Part shown: positions 14,241 to 22,838 of the stretch, one piece after another | Layout: the number at the start of each line of letters is the position of its first letter | Position numbering within the stretch: the stretch's first letter is position 1 | Source of the DNA: MGML01 sp964493985 | GTDB taxonomy: Bacteria; Chloroflexota; Dehalococcoidia; Dehalococcoidales; UBA2162 | Direction of reading: 5' to 3' | Length of the DNA stretch: 27,021 nucleotides | NCBI GenBank assembly: GCA_964493985.1 | Contig: CAZBQL010000037.1 | Location: 1 to 27,021, forward strand | Translations under genes and position numbers: made by a program | Notes under the pieces: generated by a model | Told to the model about the DNA's origin: nothing | The model's database searches: none | Seen by the model: only the letters and a program-made list of their open reading frames with translations

Positions 14241-16019
14241 ATGGATGGAATTAAATTCAAACTACTCGAAGTTAACCTGTCTACGGGCGAAACGCAAACG
14301 ATTGATGTCACGGAAAGTGTAGAAACATATTTCGGTGGAAATGGACTGGGCAATAAACTGATTTGGGATCTCGTACCGCAAAGAGTCGACCCGTTAAGCC
14401 CTGAAAATATCCTCCACATCGGCGTAGGACCGATAACTGGACTTGTCGGTACGAAAGTCAGCTGTTCTTTTATATCACCACTTACAGGATGGGCTGGTGA
14501 AGCAACAGTATCGGGATATATCGGTGATGAAATCATGAGGTCAGGTTTTAATGCGGGAATATTGATAAGAGGAAAAGCTGATAAGCCGGTGTATCTTTAT
14601 GTATACAATGATCGCGTGGAGATAAGGGAAGCATCCGATATCTGGGGAAACTATCTTGTCAGAACGGAAAATACACTGAGAGATATCCTTTACCATGAAA
14701 CAGGTCAGGAATTCGGAACACTCTGTATTGGCCCGGCTGGAGAAAATCTGGTACGCTTCGCCAGCGCCAGCACGGAGAATGTACACAGTGCCGCTAAAGG
14801 AGGTATCGGGGCGGTATTCGGTTCAAAAAACCTGAAAGCTGTTGCTATAAAAGGTACTAAAACTCTTCCTTATGCAGATCATAACCGGGTATGGCAACTT
14901 AAGAAACGATACGCGATGCATCCTGCGACTGCGGTACAGAAAAATCCCGGTTGGGCAAGATACGGCGCCAACGGAGGAATGCGGGCCCTGCTTAATCACG
15001 GTGGGGATACTATAAAAAATGGGCATTTATCATGGGATCCAATAGCAGATCAAAGTGACCATATCGATCATGAATTGAGTTATCGTGTCTGGACCGATGG
15101 CTGCCCGGGGTGTGCTACGCCTTGCTTTATGCCCTTTTTCAAGAATACCTCCCATGGAGCTTTCAGCGGGGAGTTAAGGCACGGTAATACGGCTGGTCTT
15201 TGTGGTAACGCAATGATGGGTTTCGATGAGGTACAGGAAATTAACTCGTTGCTTGAAGAACTGGGAGTAGATGCGGAAGATATACAGGGACATATCGCTT
15301 TCGCTATGGACCTCTATGAAAACGGTATCGTATCAAAGGAAGACTTGGGGGGAATCGACCTGAACTGGGGAGACAGGGACGCGACCATAGAATTCATGAA
15401 AAAGATAGTATATAAAGAAGGACGCGTACCATCTCTGTTAGCCGAAGGTTATTGGCATACAATTGAAAATCTTGGTTCCGAATCAGCATGGTACGCATGG
15501 CATTCCAGCACTAACAGCTCAATTCCGCGGTACGATGTTCGAAACAGGAAAATCGGTAATGGATTAAATAACGGAACGGGACACGGGGGAGGAGGGGGGT
15601 TGTTTGATTCTGCGACTATGTGTCTTTTTTCGGCATTCGCCTTCTATCCCATCTTCGGGCAACCGGATGAGATTTTCAGGACGTTTTCTTTAGCAGCCTG
15701 CGGATGGAATATGACCACAGAGCAAATAAATACTGTTACCAAACGAAATGCTTATCTCAGCAGGTGTGTGAGTCTCAGAAATGGATTTCATCCTGAGAAG
15801 AATGAACATCTACCTCCTCGCGCTTTCGAAGAATCGATTTCTGATAAATACGGAAATACCTGGGTATGGACAAAGGACGAATGGGAGCACGCGAAAAGGA
15901 ATTACTATACGGGATTCCTTAATTTATCTGAGAGAGGGTTACCTCTAAGAGAAGAAATCTCTAAACTGGATCTGGATTTTGTGATTCCCGTACTTGAATC
16001 GTTAGATGCAATCGATTAG
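14241..16019 (+). CDS. Aldehyde:ferredoxin oxidoreductase (AOR family), paralogue B
   Basis: The start is placed at ATG 14241, with AAGGAG about nine bases upstream, rather than at the upstream TTG 14223, which overlaps that site. The 592-aa product has LLEVNLSTGE at the N-terminus, FGGNGLGNKLIW (31-42), GAVFGSKNLKAVAIKG (190-205), the [4Fe-4S] ligands CPGCATPC (C288, C291, C295, the same numbering as in Pyrococcus furiosus AOR) and a fourth Cys at 461 (ATMCLF). A run of five Gly (449-453) precedes this Cys. As the last gene of operon B it is the catalytic partner of the zinc-finger polyferredoxin, a YdhV/YdhY- or AorB/AorA-like pairing. Confidence 0.93.
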   Translation: MDGIKFKLLEVNLSTGETQTIDVTESVETYFGGNGLGNKLIWDLVPQRVDPLSPENILHIGVGPITGLVGTKVSCSFISPLTGWAGEATVSGYIGDEIMRSGFNAGILIRGKADKPVYLYVYNDRVEIREASDIWGNYLVRTENTLRDILYHETGQEFGTLCIGPAGENLVRFASASTENVHSAAKGGIGAVFGSKNLKAVAIKGTKTLPYADHNRVWQLKKRYAMHPATAVQKNPGWARYGANGGMRALLNHGGDTIKNGHLSWDPIADQSDHIDHELSYRVWTDGCPGCATPCFMPFFKNTSHGAFSGELRHGNTAGLCGNAMMGFDEVQEINSLLEELGVDAEDIQGHIAFAMDLYENGIVSKEDLGGIDLNWGDRDATIEFMKKIVYKEGRVPSLLAEGYWHTIENLGSESAWYAWHSSTNSSIPRYDVRNRKIGNGLNNGTGHGGGGGLFDSATMCLFSAFAFYPIFGQPDEIFRTFSLAACGWNMTTEQINTVTKRNAYLSRCVSLRNGFHPEKNEHLPPRAFEESISDKYGNTWVWTKDEWEHAKRNYYTGFLNLSERGLPLREEISKLDLDFVIPVLESLDAID

Positions 16020-16056
16020 CAGTTAGCAATGCGGGTAATCACCGCTGATAACTAAC

Positions 16057-16091
16057 AACACAGGGAGAGCTTTTGTACCTCTCCCTGTGTT
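16057..16091. terminator. Strong hairpin between converging AOR genes B and C
   Basis: AACACAGGGAGAG (16057-16069) pairs perfectly with CTCTCCCTGTGTT (16079-16091) over 13 bp, with a nine-base loop. It lies 37 bases after the AOR-B stop and 18 bases from the AOR-C stop, so it can serve both strands. A weaker imperfect repeat (GTTAG ... CTAAC, about 16022-16056) sits just before it. Confidence 0.75.
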
Positions 16092-16109
16092 CCATTGCAA
16101 ATATCCGCT

Positions 16110-18116
16110 TTATTCTGCGGGTAACTCTACGTTCGAAAGGACGTTGTCCATTTTCAATTCGATAAGTTTTTCTTTTGTCGGCAGTCCTCTCGGTGTCCAT
16201 CCCCGCAGTTTATAATATTCCTGCAGTATTTCGTCCCACGGTACGATTTTACCCTTGTAGATACCAACTTCGCCTTCCTCGTAAGCGAGTTTTCCGGTAA
16301 ATCTGTCGTCCTTTACATCCCAGCCCTTTATCTTGTAGTTATAAAGACGCATCAGATTCAAAGAACGTTCACCGACTTCCATTAGTTCTTCGTAGGATAC
16401 GTCCCAACCTGTTATCTTATTCAAGATGTCGGCATAGGTCGACGGTCCGAAACCAACCATCATGAACTGGGTCGCCCCGCCGAACATGCAGGTAACAAGG
16501 TTATTAAAAAGAGCAACGAATTCCTCAGTCCACTTGGCGAATAATGCTTTTCCGCTTAATCCTTTCACCCAGTCTGTATCCACTTTAGGGGGATCGCCGA
16601 ATATCCTCTTCTTCAGGTCATCGGGCATATCCAGTAGTTCAAGGCATCGCTCGTATAATTCAAGATTCGTCATCCCGATATACTCAGGATAGGTGTCCCG
16701 TCTCTCCGGCAGGAAGGCGAGTTCCCAGACATTATGAAGCCTGAGCCAGTCGCCACCACGGGGACTTGTCAAAGCTCCGAAAGACCAGATTAGCGCCTGG
16801 AGTTTGGCATCTCTCTGTATCGAAGGTTTTCCTTTGACCGTCTGCGGCATGATCGCTTCCGCTTCGGGTCCAAGTTTTTCAGCCATCGCAGCTACACCAT
16901 CGGCCAGCAGGTTACCCAGTTTTCCTTCTCTTGCAGCGGTCCGGCGCGTCACTTCCCATATTAGTTCTTCATCGCCACGTTTTAGTTCCAGTCCGTCCGT
17001 ATCTTCAATGGTAAGTATGCCATTCACAAAAAGGTCTACGGCATAAGAAAACGCCATGGTAAATGAAGCCGGGTCAAGACCAAGTTCCTGTATCAGTCTT
17101 TCAAAATAGATCCAGGCATTAAAATCCTGGATTCCCAGGTTCCTCAGGGAAACGGTAATAAATGTCATGTGGCCACCGAGTTGCCGGGTCCCTGCGTATT
17201 TCCCATCTTTTATCTGCAGCCAGTGGTAACACGGAGCGAAGCAGTTCAGGCATCCGGCATTATTGTAGTGAGGAAAATCAGCAGCATCTCGATTTTCCGC
17301 AAGTCCGTCTCCTGTCATCGGCCACCTGGCTGTAACCGACATATCCGTAGTTCCTCCATGTTCTTTCCAGAGACTTAAAGTTGGTTCTTCCTCAAGGAAC
17401 TTATTTACGGAATTGAATGATGATTCCAGCAAGCCTTTCGGATCATATAACTCAATTTCTCCGGTGCCGCGGACAGTAATAGCCTTCAGGTTCTTGGATC
17501 CCATCACTGTTCCCCCGCCGGAACGCCCCGGACATGATGTTGCATCACCGCAGGCAACCGCATATCTGACCATATTCTCACCGGCAACAGATATGCTCAA
17601 CACTCTGACTTCACCCTCATATCGTTCTCCAATTTCTTCCCTGAGTGCCTTAACCGTTTCTCCTGTTTCTTTACCCCAGATATGAGCAGCATCACGTATA
17701 TTTATTTCCTCGTTGTCTATGGAGATATATACCGGTTTTTCGGCTTTACCTTTCACGATAATCACATCATAACCGGCATATTTCATTACCGCCGGGAAAT
17801 ACCAACCAAAGGAACCTGATGAAAATCCTCCAGTTTCGGGACTTATACATCCCAGCATGGCGCGTCCCGACTGGGGTGCTGCCGTGGCAGTCCATGGACC
17901 GGTTGCTACGATTACTTCATTATCAGGGCTGAGTGGATCTATCATTTCAGGTATATCTTTCCAGAGTATCTTGGTAATAAAGCCATCTCCGCCTACCCAT
18001 AACCTTGGATCTATATTATATTCTCTGAAAAACCGGTCAGTCGGTATTACCCTGATTTCGCTGTCAGTTAAATTGATAATCGCTACATTGCCGGCATATC
18101 CTTTAGGTATTGTCAT
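16110..18116 (-). CDS. Aldehyde:ferredoxin oxidoreductase (AOR family), paralogue C (long form)
   Basis: At 668 aa this is the longest of the four AORs. It shows NVAIINLTDSE, WVGGDGFITKILW (40-52), GGGTVMGSKNLKAITVRG (200-217), the cluster ligands CLNCFAPC (C289, C292, C296) and probably C543 (VTCMFGG). The extra length lies mainly in the C-terminal half (about 450-535), which carries an insertion relative to the others. AORs with such insertions often act on different or larger substrates, but none can be named. It is the second gene of a minus-strand pair, 30 bases downstream of a MoaD-like gene, with AAAGGAAG as ribosome-binding site. It has no adjacent ferredoxin gene. Confidence 0.92.
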   Translation of the reverse strand: MTIPKGYAGNVAIINLTDSEIRVIPTDRFFREYNIDPRLWVGGDGFITKILWKDIPEMIDPLSPDNEVIVATGPWTATAAPQSGRAMLGCISPETGGFSSGSFGWYFPAVMKYAGYDVIIVKGKAEKPVYISIDNEEINIRDAAHIWGKETGETVKALREEIGERYEGEVRVLSISVAGENMVRYAVACGDATSCPGRSGGGTVMGSKNLKAITVRGTGEIELYDPKGLLESSFNSVNKFLEEEPTLSLWKEHGGTTDMSVTARWPMTGDGLAENRDAADFPHYNNAGCLNCFAPCYHWLQIKDGKYAGTRQLGGHMTFITVSLRNLGIQDFNAWIYFERLIQELGLDPASFTMAFSYAVDLFVNGILTIEDTDGLELKRGDEELIWEVTRRTAAREGKLGNLLADGVAAMAEKLGPEAEAIMPQTVKGKPSIQRDAKLQALIWSFGALTSPRGGDWLRLHNVWELAFLPERRDTYPEYIGMTNLELYERCLELLDMPDDLKKRIFGDPPKVDTDWVKGLSGKALFAKWTEEFVALFNNLVTCMFGGATQFMMVGFGPSTYADILNKITGWDVSYEELMEVGERSLNLMRLYNYKIKGWDVKDDRFTGKLAYEEGEVGIYKGKIVPWDEILQEYYKLRGWTPRGLPTKEKLIELKMDNVLSNVELPAE

Positions 18117-18146
18117 ATCATTCTTCCTTTCAAAGGTTGGTTCCGG

Positions 18147-18419
18147 TTACCCTCCCGTCAGGTGCATCACTATGTGTATCTCATCGCCGTCACTGACCGG
18201 CGTGCTTAAATCATCAGGATCCGTTTCTACAAGATTAACGAAAATATCAAGATACTTTCTCAGTTCTCCGTCATCCTCGAACAGCCACCCGCGGGCGCCA
18301 GGAAATTTCTTAACGAAATCACCCAGGCACTCGCCGACTGTATTTCCTTCCACCTCGACTATTTCCTGGTCGTTGGTGAGATGAGGTAAAAAGTAGTATA
18401 CGTTTATTTTTACACTCAT
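18147..18419 (-). CDS. MoaD/ThiS-like sulfur-carrier protein
   Basis: This 90-aa beta-grasp protein ends in the Gly-Gly tail (HLTGG) that is adenylated and thiocarboxylated in MoaD. Visible family features are VKINVYYFLP at the start, VEGNTVGECLGDFVKKFP (about 22-39) and SDGDEIHIVMHLTGG at the end. MoaD supplies sulfur for the dithiolene of molybdopterin, the pterin used by AORs for W or Mo. The start is set at ATG 18417-18419; a longer reading to 18515 would overlap the promoter. It lies directly upstream of AOR-C, so a carrier dedicated to maturation of this enzyme is likely. Confidence 0.85.
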   Translation of the reverse strand: MSVKINVYYFLPHLTNDQEIVEVEGNTVGECLGDFVKKFPGARGWLFEDDGELRKYLDIFVNLVETDPDDLSTPVSDGDEIHIVMHLTGG

Positions 18420-18485
18420 ATGAAAGTTATCTGACCTCGGAAAAGTGGGGCATCTAGCTTCAGGTAGTATAATCTGAACGAAAAA

Positions 18486-18517
18486 ATTATAACACTCCGG
18501 TCTTGAATATATCAAGA
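18486..18517 (-). promoter_or_regulatory. Promoter of the MoaD-AOR-C operon with an overlapping inverted repeat
   Basis: On the minus strand TTGATA (18510-18515), an 18-base spacer and a perfect TATAAT (18486-18491) make a strong promoter about 60 bases upstream of the MoaD start. The inverted repeat TCTTGA-ATATA-TCAAGA (18501-18517) covers the -35 box and could be a repressor site. The remaining part of the 229-base divergent region shows only weak AT-rich promoter-like sequence for the plus-strand AOR-D. Confidence 0.55.
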
Positions 18518-18648
18518 AACGCAGAATTCCGTTGTCAGAACATTCTCCCGGCGATTATGCGTTTAGTCAAGATTCCCACTAATGTGATAATATTGCCATA
18601 TACAATATCTCATTGAAAATCTATCATCTGAGAAAGGAGTCGATCAAT

Positions 18649-20475
18649 ATGGCAAATGGGAATACAGGGCGGATTATATTCGTAAATCTTTCGACAGGAC
18701 AGATTACGGTCGAACAGCCTGAAGAATCCCTTTATCGTAATTATATCGGAGGTTATGGTATCGGTTCACGAATACTCTATGACCGCCAGAAACCCGGAGT
18801 AGATCCTCTCGGACCTGATAATACCTTTGGTGTACTTACCGGCCCTATGACCGGAACTAATGCTCCTATGGGTACACGCTACACATCCGTCGCCCGTTCG
18901 CCGGTTACCGGAGGATGGGGCGATGCTAATGCCGGGGGAAATTTCGGTCCCTACCTGAAAATGGCAGGATATGATGCCGTGTTTTTCACCGGTATCTCAG
19001 ATAATCCGGTCTACCTGTATATCGATGAAGAAAAAGTCGAACTCAAGGATGCCGGCATACTCTGGGGCAAGAACACGTATGAAGTCGAAGATACTCTTGA
19101 AAAAGAATACGGAAAAGATACCGGTATTGTGACAATCGGTATCTCCGGTGAAAAATTATCTCTTATCTCGTGTACTGTCAGCGACCGAGGTGCTGTCGCC
19201 GGACGATCAGGACTCGGAGCGGTAATGGGTTCGAAGAAGCTGAAAGCCCTCGTTGCCAGAGGAAGCCGTAAGGTGCAGGTTGCCCGTGAACAAGAGATTA
19301 TAGACCTGCGAAGACAGTACATAGACGGGATGAAAGAACCGGGACCCGATGGTAATTCGTTCTATGACATCTGGCACCGATACGGCACCTCGTCGATGAC
19401 CGCACGTTCCGCTCATAGCGGTGATACTCCGGTCAAAAACTGGAAAGGTGTCGGCGTTATCGATCTGCCGGAAATTGACGAATTGCGAATGGACGCTGCC
19501 GTCAGGAATATGGACAGGCAAGCCGGCTGCTGGCATTGTCCTTTAGGCTGTGAGAGCCGTCTTAAGGCAGGAGAAGGAGAATATAAATATCCGGCTGGTA
19601 TTCGCCGTCCAGAATATGAGACGGAAGCCTCCTTCGGAGCAATGGTTCTAAACAATAACCGCGAAGCTATCAACATGGCAAACCACATATGCAATGATTA
19701 CGGTATCGACACGATATCAGCCGGGACAATCGTTGCTTTCGCGATGGAATGCTATGAAAACGGTATTCTCACCAAACAGGACGCAAGTGGACTGGACCTT
19801 ACCTGGGGAAATCACCAGGCAATGATCGCCCTGACTGAAATGATAGCCAGACGTGAGGGTATAGGCGATATACTTGCTGACGGCGTTAAAACAGCCGCCG
19901 AGAAAATCGGCAAAGGTTCGGAGGAGTATGCTGTTCATATTGGCGGCCAGGAACTCGGCATGCATGATCCCAAACTGATGATGTTCGGTAACCGCCCGGC
20001 GGCAGCAAGATACTGGCTGGAACCTACACCGGGCAGGCATATGCAGAGTTTCGGTCCCAGCAGTTTCCAGGGACACGTTCTTAACGCTTCCGGGCTCTGC
20101 ATTCTGGGAAACAGAGTTTCCAGTATAGAAAATTACTTTCTGAAGATACTGAACGCTGTTACAGGATATGATTTTTCTCTTGAAGAAATGCTCCAGACCG
20201 GCGAACGAATACTTACGATGAGACATCTTTTTAATCTTAGAGAAGGTATCAATCCACTCAATTGGAAAGTGCATCCCAGGATAATTGGTGACCCTCCCCA
20301 GGAAGATGGACCATTGGCCGGTATTCGCGCGAATATTGAAGCGCAGGCATACTGGAACCTGGGGGCGCTCGATTGGGATGCGGAGACAACGAAACCGAGC
20401 AAAGCCAAGTTGCTGAAGCTCGGCATGAACAAAGAAGCCGAGGAACTCTGGCCGGAACAGCAGGCAAGCCGTTAA
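18649..20475 (+). CDS. Aldehyde:ferredoxin oxidoreductase (AOR family), paralogue D
   Basis: The start at ATG 18649 follows AAAGGAG; an upstream TTG at 18613 would add 12 residues before the conserved N-terminus and lacks support. The 608-aa product has GRIIFVNLSTGQ (7-18), IGGYGIGSRILYD (33-45), SGLGAVMGSKKLKALVARG (187-205), the [4Fe-4S] ligands CWHCPLGC (C294, C297, C301) and C484 (SGLCILG). The size and motifs match characterised AORs. It diverges from the MoaD/AOR-C pair and is followed after 21 bases by a second MoaD-like gene, then by AKR, nitroreductase and MATE genes on the same strand. Confidence 0.93.
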   Translation: MANGNTGRIIFVNLSTGQITVEQPEESLYRNYIGGYGIGSRILYDRQKPGVDPLGPDNTFGVLTGPMTGTNAPMGTRYTSVARSPVTGGWGDANAGGNFGPYLKMAGYDAVFFTGISDNPVYLYIDEEKVELKDAGILWGKNTYEVEDTLEKEYGKDTGIVTIGISGEKLSLISCTVSDRGAVAGRSGLGAVMGSKKLKALVARGSRKVQVAREQEIIDLRRQYIDGMKEPGPDGNSFYDIWHRYGTSSMTARSAHSGDTPVKNWKGVGVIDLPEIDELRMDAAVRNMDRQAGCWHCPLGCESRLKAGEGEYKYPAGIRRPEYETEASFGAMVLNNNREAINMANHICNDYGIDTISAGTIVAFAMECYENGILTKQDASGLDLTWGNHQAMIALTEMIARREGIGDILADGVKTAAEKIGKGSEEYAVHIGGQELGMHDPKLMMFGNRPAAARYWLEPTPGRHMQSFGPSSFQGHVLNASGLCILGNRVSSIENYFLKILNAVTGYDFSLEEMLQTGERILTMRHLFNLREGINPLNWKVHPRIIGDPPQEDGPLAGIRANIEAQAYWNLGALDWDAETTKPSKAKLLKLGMNKEAEELWPEQQASR

Positions 20476-20496
20476 AAAGGAGTCTTACAGGACATC

Positions 20497-20782
20497 GTGA
20501 TAACCTGCACGATCGAATTATACGGATTATCTGCCGAAGTCGCCGGTAAAAATGAAGTGATGCTTGAACTGCCTGAAAATAACGCAGGTATGCAGGAACT
20601 TGTTACGGGCTTTAAAAATCCGGTTACCCGAACTCGATGGTATAGTTTTTAAAAAAGAAGAAAACGTGCTGGCAGACGATCAGGCGTTTAATATCTGTGG
20701 ACGCTTCTATTCCACCACAGATGAAATTACCGTTCATGATGGTGACAGGATTCGTCTGCTGACTGCCGCGACGGGCGGCTAA
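20497..20782 (+). pseudogene. MoaD/ThiS-like gene with a one-base frameshift
   Basis: Two overlapping frames together make one MoaD-like protein. From GTG 20497 the first frame reads VITCTIELYGLSAEVAG and on to MQELVTG. The next frame (+1) continues ALKIRLPELDGIVF and runs to DGDRIRLLTAATGG, the expected Gly-Gly end. Removing one G of the GGG at 20607-20609 restores a 94-aa protein. The gene sits directly behind AOR-D, mirroring the MoaD next to AOR-C. The shift may be a sequencing error, a real recent mutation or, less likely, programmed frameshifting. The intact C-terminal half and Gly-Gly tail argue for an error or a very young mutation. Confidence 0.75.
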
Positions 20783-20872
20783 ATCGGTTCAAAGTAACAT
20801 CGTCAGTTATTTTACAGCAACGACCTGAACCTGCTTTCATATATACAGGTTTGGTTGGATAAGGAGTTGAGT

Positions 20873-22018
20873 ATGCAATACAGGAATTTCCAGGGTCTTG
20901 ACTGGAAACCGTCCGCGCTTGGAATCGGCGCAATGCGTCTCCCGGTAATCGATAATGACCAGTCTGCTGTCGATATCCCCGAAGCCTCAAGGATGATCCG
21001 CTACGCAATTGACCGCGGCGTCAACTACCTGGATACAGCCTATTTCTACCACGGAGGTAATTCGGAAACAGCGGTTGGCGATGCGTTACGGGATGGATAC
21101 CGTGAAAGAATCAAGCTGGCAACCAAGTTTCCATATCGTGAAGTAAAATCGATCGATGATTTTGACCCGGCTTTCGAGCGCCAGTTAAAACGTCTTAACA
21201 CTGACAAGATCGATTTCTATCTCCTGCACGGACTTCATCGACCTGTCTGGGAAACCTTGAGAGACATGGGCATCGTTCCATGGCTCGAAAATAAAGTTGC
21301 TGAAGGCTGCCTGGAGTATCTCGGTTTTTCTTTTCATGATGAATACGATTACTTCACGCGGGTTGTAGACGCCTACGACAACTGGACCTTCTGCCAGGTA
21401 CATTTCAACTATATGGACGTAGATTACCAGGCCGGTAGACGCGGCGTCGAATACGCCGCCGGTAAAGGTCTCGGTGTTATCATAATGGAACCGCTTCGGG
21501 GTGGGCAGTTAGCCTGGCAGCATGAGAGTGTCGCCTCCGTCTGGGAAAAGTCGGGCAAAAAACGCAGCCCGGTGGAATGGGCATTCAGGTGGCTCTGGGA
21601 CTACCCGGAGATATCTCTTGTACTCAGCGGAATGAGCACCTTTGAACAGGTAGTTGAAAATGTGGAAATTGCAGAGCGTGCCGGAAACAGCCGACTGTCC
21701 AATGACGAAATACCAATGTACGATGAAGTCCGCAAGGCGTACAAAGACCTTGTACCGGTCCCCTGTACCGGCTGTCGATACTGTATGCCATGCCCGAACG
21801 GTGTAGAAATTCCCTCGGTTTTCAGAATCTACGGGGACTACAAGATGTATGGGAACGAACGTATTTCCAAAATAAGGTATAACGGTGGACCATGGGGTTT
21901 GAAGCCGGAGCAGAACGGAGGAGCCTGCGTTGAATGCGGGCAGTGTCTGGAACTCTGTCCTCAGCATATCGCTATTCCGGAATGGCTAAAAAAAATACAC
22001 GCTGAACTTGCGTCATAA
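20873..22018 (+). CDS. Aldo/keto reductase with a C-terminal bis-[4Fe-4S] ferredoxin domain
   Basis: ATG 20873 is the chosen start because AAGGAG lies just upstream. The 381-aa protein has the AKR barrel with the full catalytic tetrad D54, Y59, K85 and H119 (YLDTAYFYHGG, LATKFP, YLLHGL). It ends in an Fe-S domain with C298, C301, C304, C307 and C352, C355, C358, C362 (CxxCxxCxxCP and CxxCxxCxxxCP). This architecture is common in anaerobes, where electrons may come from ferredoxin as well as NAD(P)H. It could interconvert aldehydes and alcohols. It lies 90 bases after the frameshifted MoaD gene; that gap has a 6-bp inverted repeat (AACCTG/CAGGTT) of unknown meaning. Confidence 0.9.
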   Translation: MQYRNFQGLDWKPSALGIGAMRLPVIDNDQSAVDIPEASRMIRYAIDRGVNYLDTAYFYHGGNSETAVGDALRDGYRERIKLATKFPYREVKSIDDFDPAFERQLKRLNTDKIDFYLLHGLHRPVWETLRDMGIVPWLENKVAEGCLEYLGFSFHDEYDYFTRVVDAYDNWTFCQVHFNYMDVDYQAGRRGVEYAAGKGLGVIIMEPLRGGQLAWQHESVASVWEKSGKKRSPVEWAFRWLWDYPEISLVLSGMSTFEQVVENVEIAERAGNSRLSNDEIPMYDEVRKAYKDLVPVPCTGCRYCMPCPNGVEIPSVFRIYGDYKMYGNERISKIRYNGGPWGLKPEQNGGACVECGQCLELCPQHIAIPEWLKKIHAELAS

Positions 22019-22058
22019 TATCCGTTTTATATCACAAAAATAGCGAGAGGAAGTAATC

Positions 22059-22733
22059 ATGGAATTAAAAGAAGCAGTCAATAAGAGAAAAACGACCCGC
22101 GGGTTTACGGACAAGCCGGTACCAAAGGAAATTCTCGAAGAGATAGTTAAACAGGCTCTTCGGGCGCCGTCATGGGGAAATACCCAGCCCTGGGAATTTG
22201 TCATAGCTGGAGGGAGTGTCTTTGACGAAATTAAACAGGCATATCTGGACAAAGCTGAGGAAACCCCGGCACCTGACCTGCCTTTCCCTCAGCAATTCCC
22301 GGAATTTATCCGTGCCCGGTTGCCCTACGCCAGGAGACAGCAGCCGCCGGATAATCGCGACCCGAAGGAAGTACTTAAGGAACGGCAGGTTATGGGGGCC
22401 AGGATGTATGAAGCTCCAGCAGTTATCTATATCCTGACCGACCGCGAAATGTACGAACAGGACGGTAAGAACAAGAACGTCTACGCTGTTTTCGACTGCG
22501 GTCTGATTGCCCAGACCATCATGCTTTTGGCAGTAGAATATGGTCTCAGCACCGTCGCCGCAGCTCAATCCGTGAGATGCCCCGAGGTACTGAGAGAAAA
22601 ACTGGAAATCCCGGATTCAAAGGTTATTGTTCTCGGCATACTTATCGGGTATCCGGATACTGAAAATCCACAGTATGGAGTATATTCGGACAGGGTACCG
22701 CTTGATGAGATAACCAGGTGGTACGGATTCTAA
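22059..22733 (+). CDS. Nitroreductase family FMN-dependent oxidoreductase
   Basis: This 224-aa protein has the nitroreductase fold: an N-terminal RKTTRGFTDKPVP (residues 10-22), the FMN-binding APSWGNTQPWEF block (37-48), and a C-terminal half with DCGLIAQTIMLLAVEYGLST and IPDSKVIVLGILIGYP. Such enzymes are homodimers that use NAD(P)H to reduce nitro groups, enones, flavins or halogenated compounds; the natural substrate is unknown. The length is normal. The ATG has a GAGAGGAAG ribosome-binding site and the gene follows the AKR after 40 bases, so the two are probably in one operon. Confidence 0.88.
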   Translation: MELKEAVNKRKTTRGFTDKPVPKEILEEIVKQALRAPSWGNTQPWEFVIAGGSVFDEIKQAYLDKAEETPAPDLPFPQQFPEFIRARLPYARRQQPPDNRDPKEVLKERQVMGARMYEAPAVIYILTDREMYEQDGKNKNVYAVFDCGLIAQTIMLLAVEYGLSTVAAAQSVRCPEVLREKLEIPDSKVIVLGILIGYPDTENPQYGVYSDRVPLDEITRWYGF

Positions 22734-22838
22734 TAATCCGGTGATAAAATATTATACTTGGTAGCATAAACGGTGATTTCATTATCATTTTGAGATCGCT
22801 TTTCCTTTAATACTTCAGAAAGGACGCAAACGTATCGA

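Noticed and set aside
15578..15599. G-rich run in AOR-B as a G-quadruplex element
   Set aside because: It encodes a plausible Gly-rich loop (GHGGGGG) and has only three separated runs of three or more G, so no regular quadruplex is expected.
18420..18515. A longer MoaD-like protein starting at 18515
   Set aside because: The extra 32 residues cover the promoter and have no MoaD similarity; the beta-grasp fold starts right after ATG 18419.
20564..20782. An independent 72-aa protein starting at ATG 20564
   Set aside because: Its first residues are an out-of-frame reading of the MoaD-like N-terminal half; only the part after about residue 15 belongs to the family.
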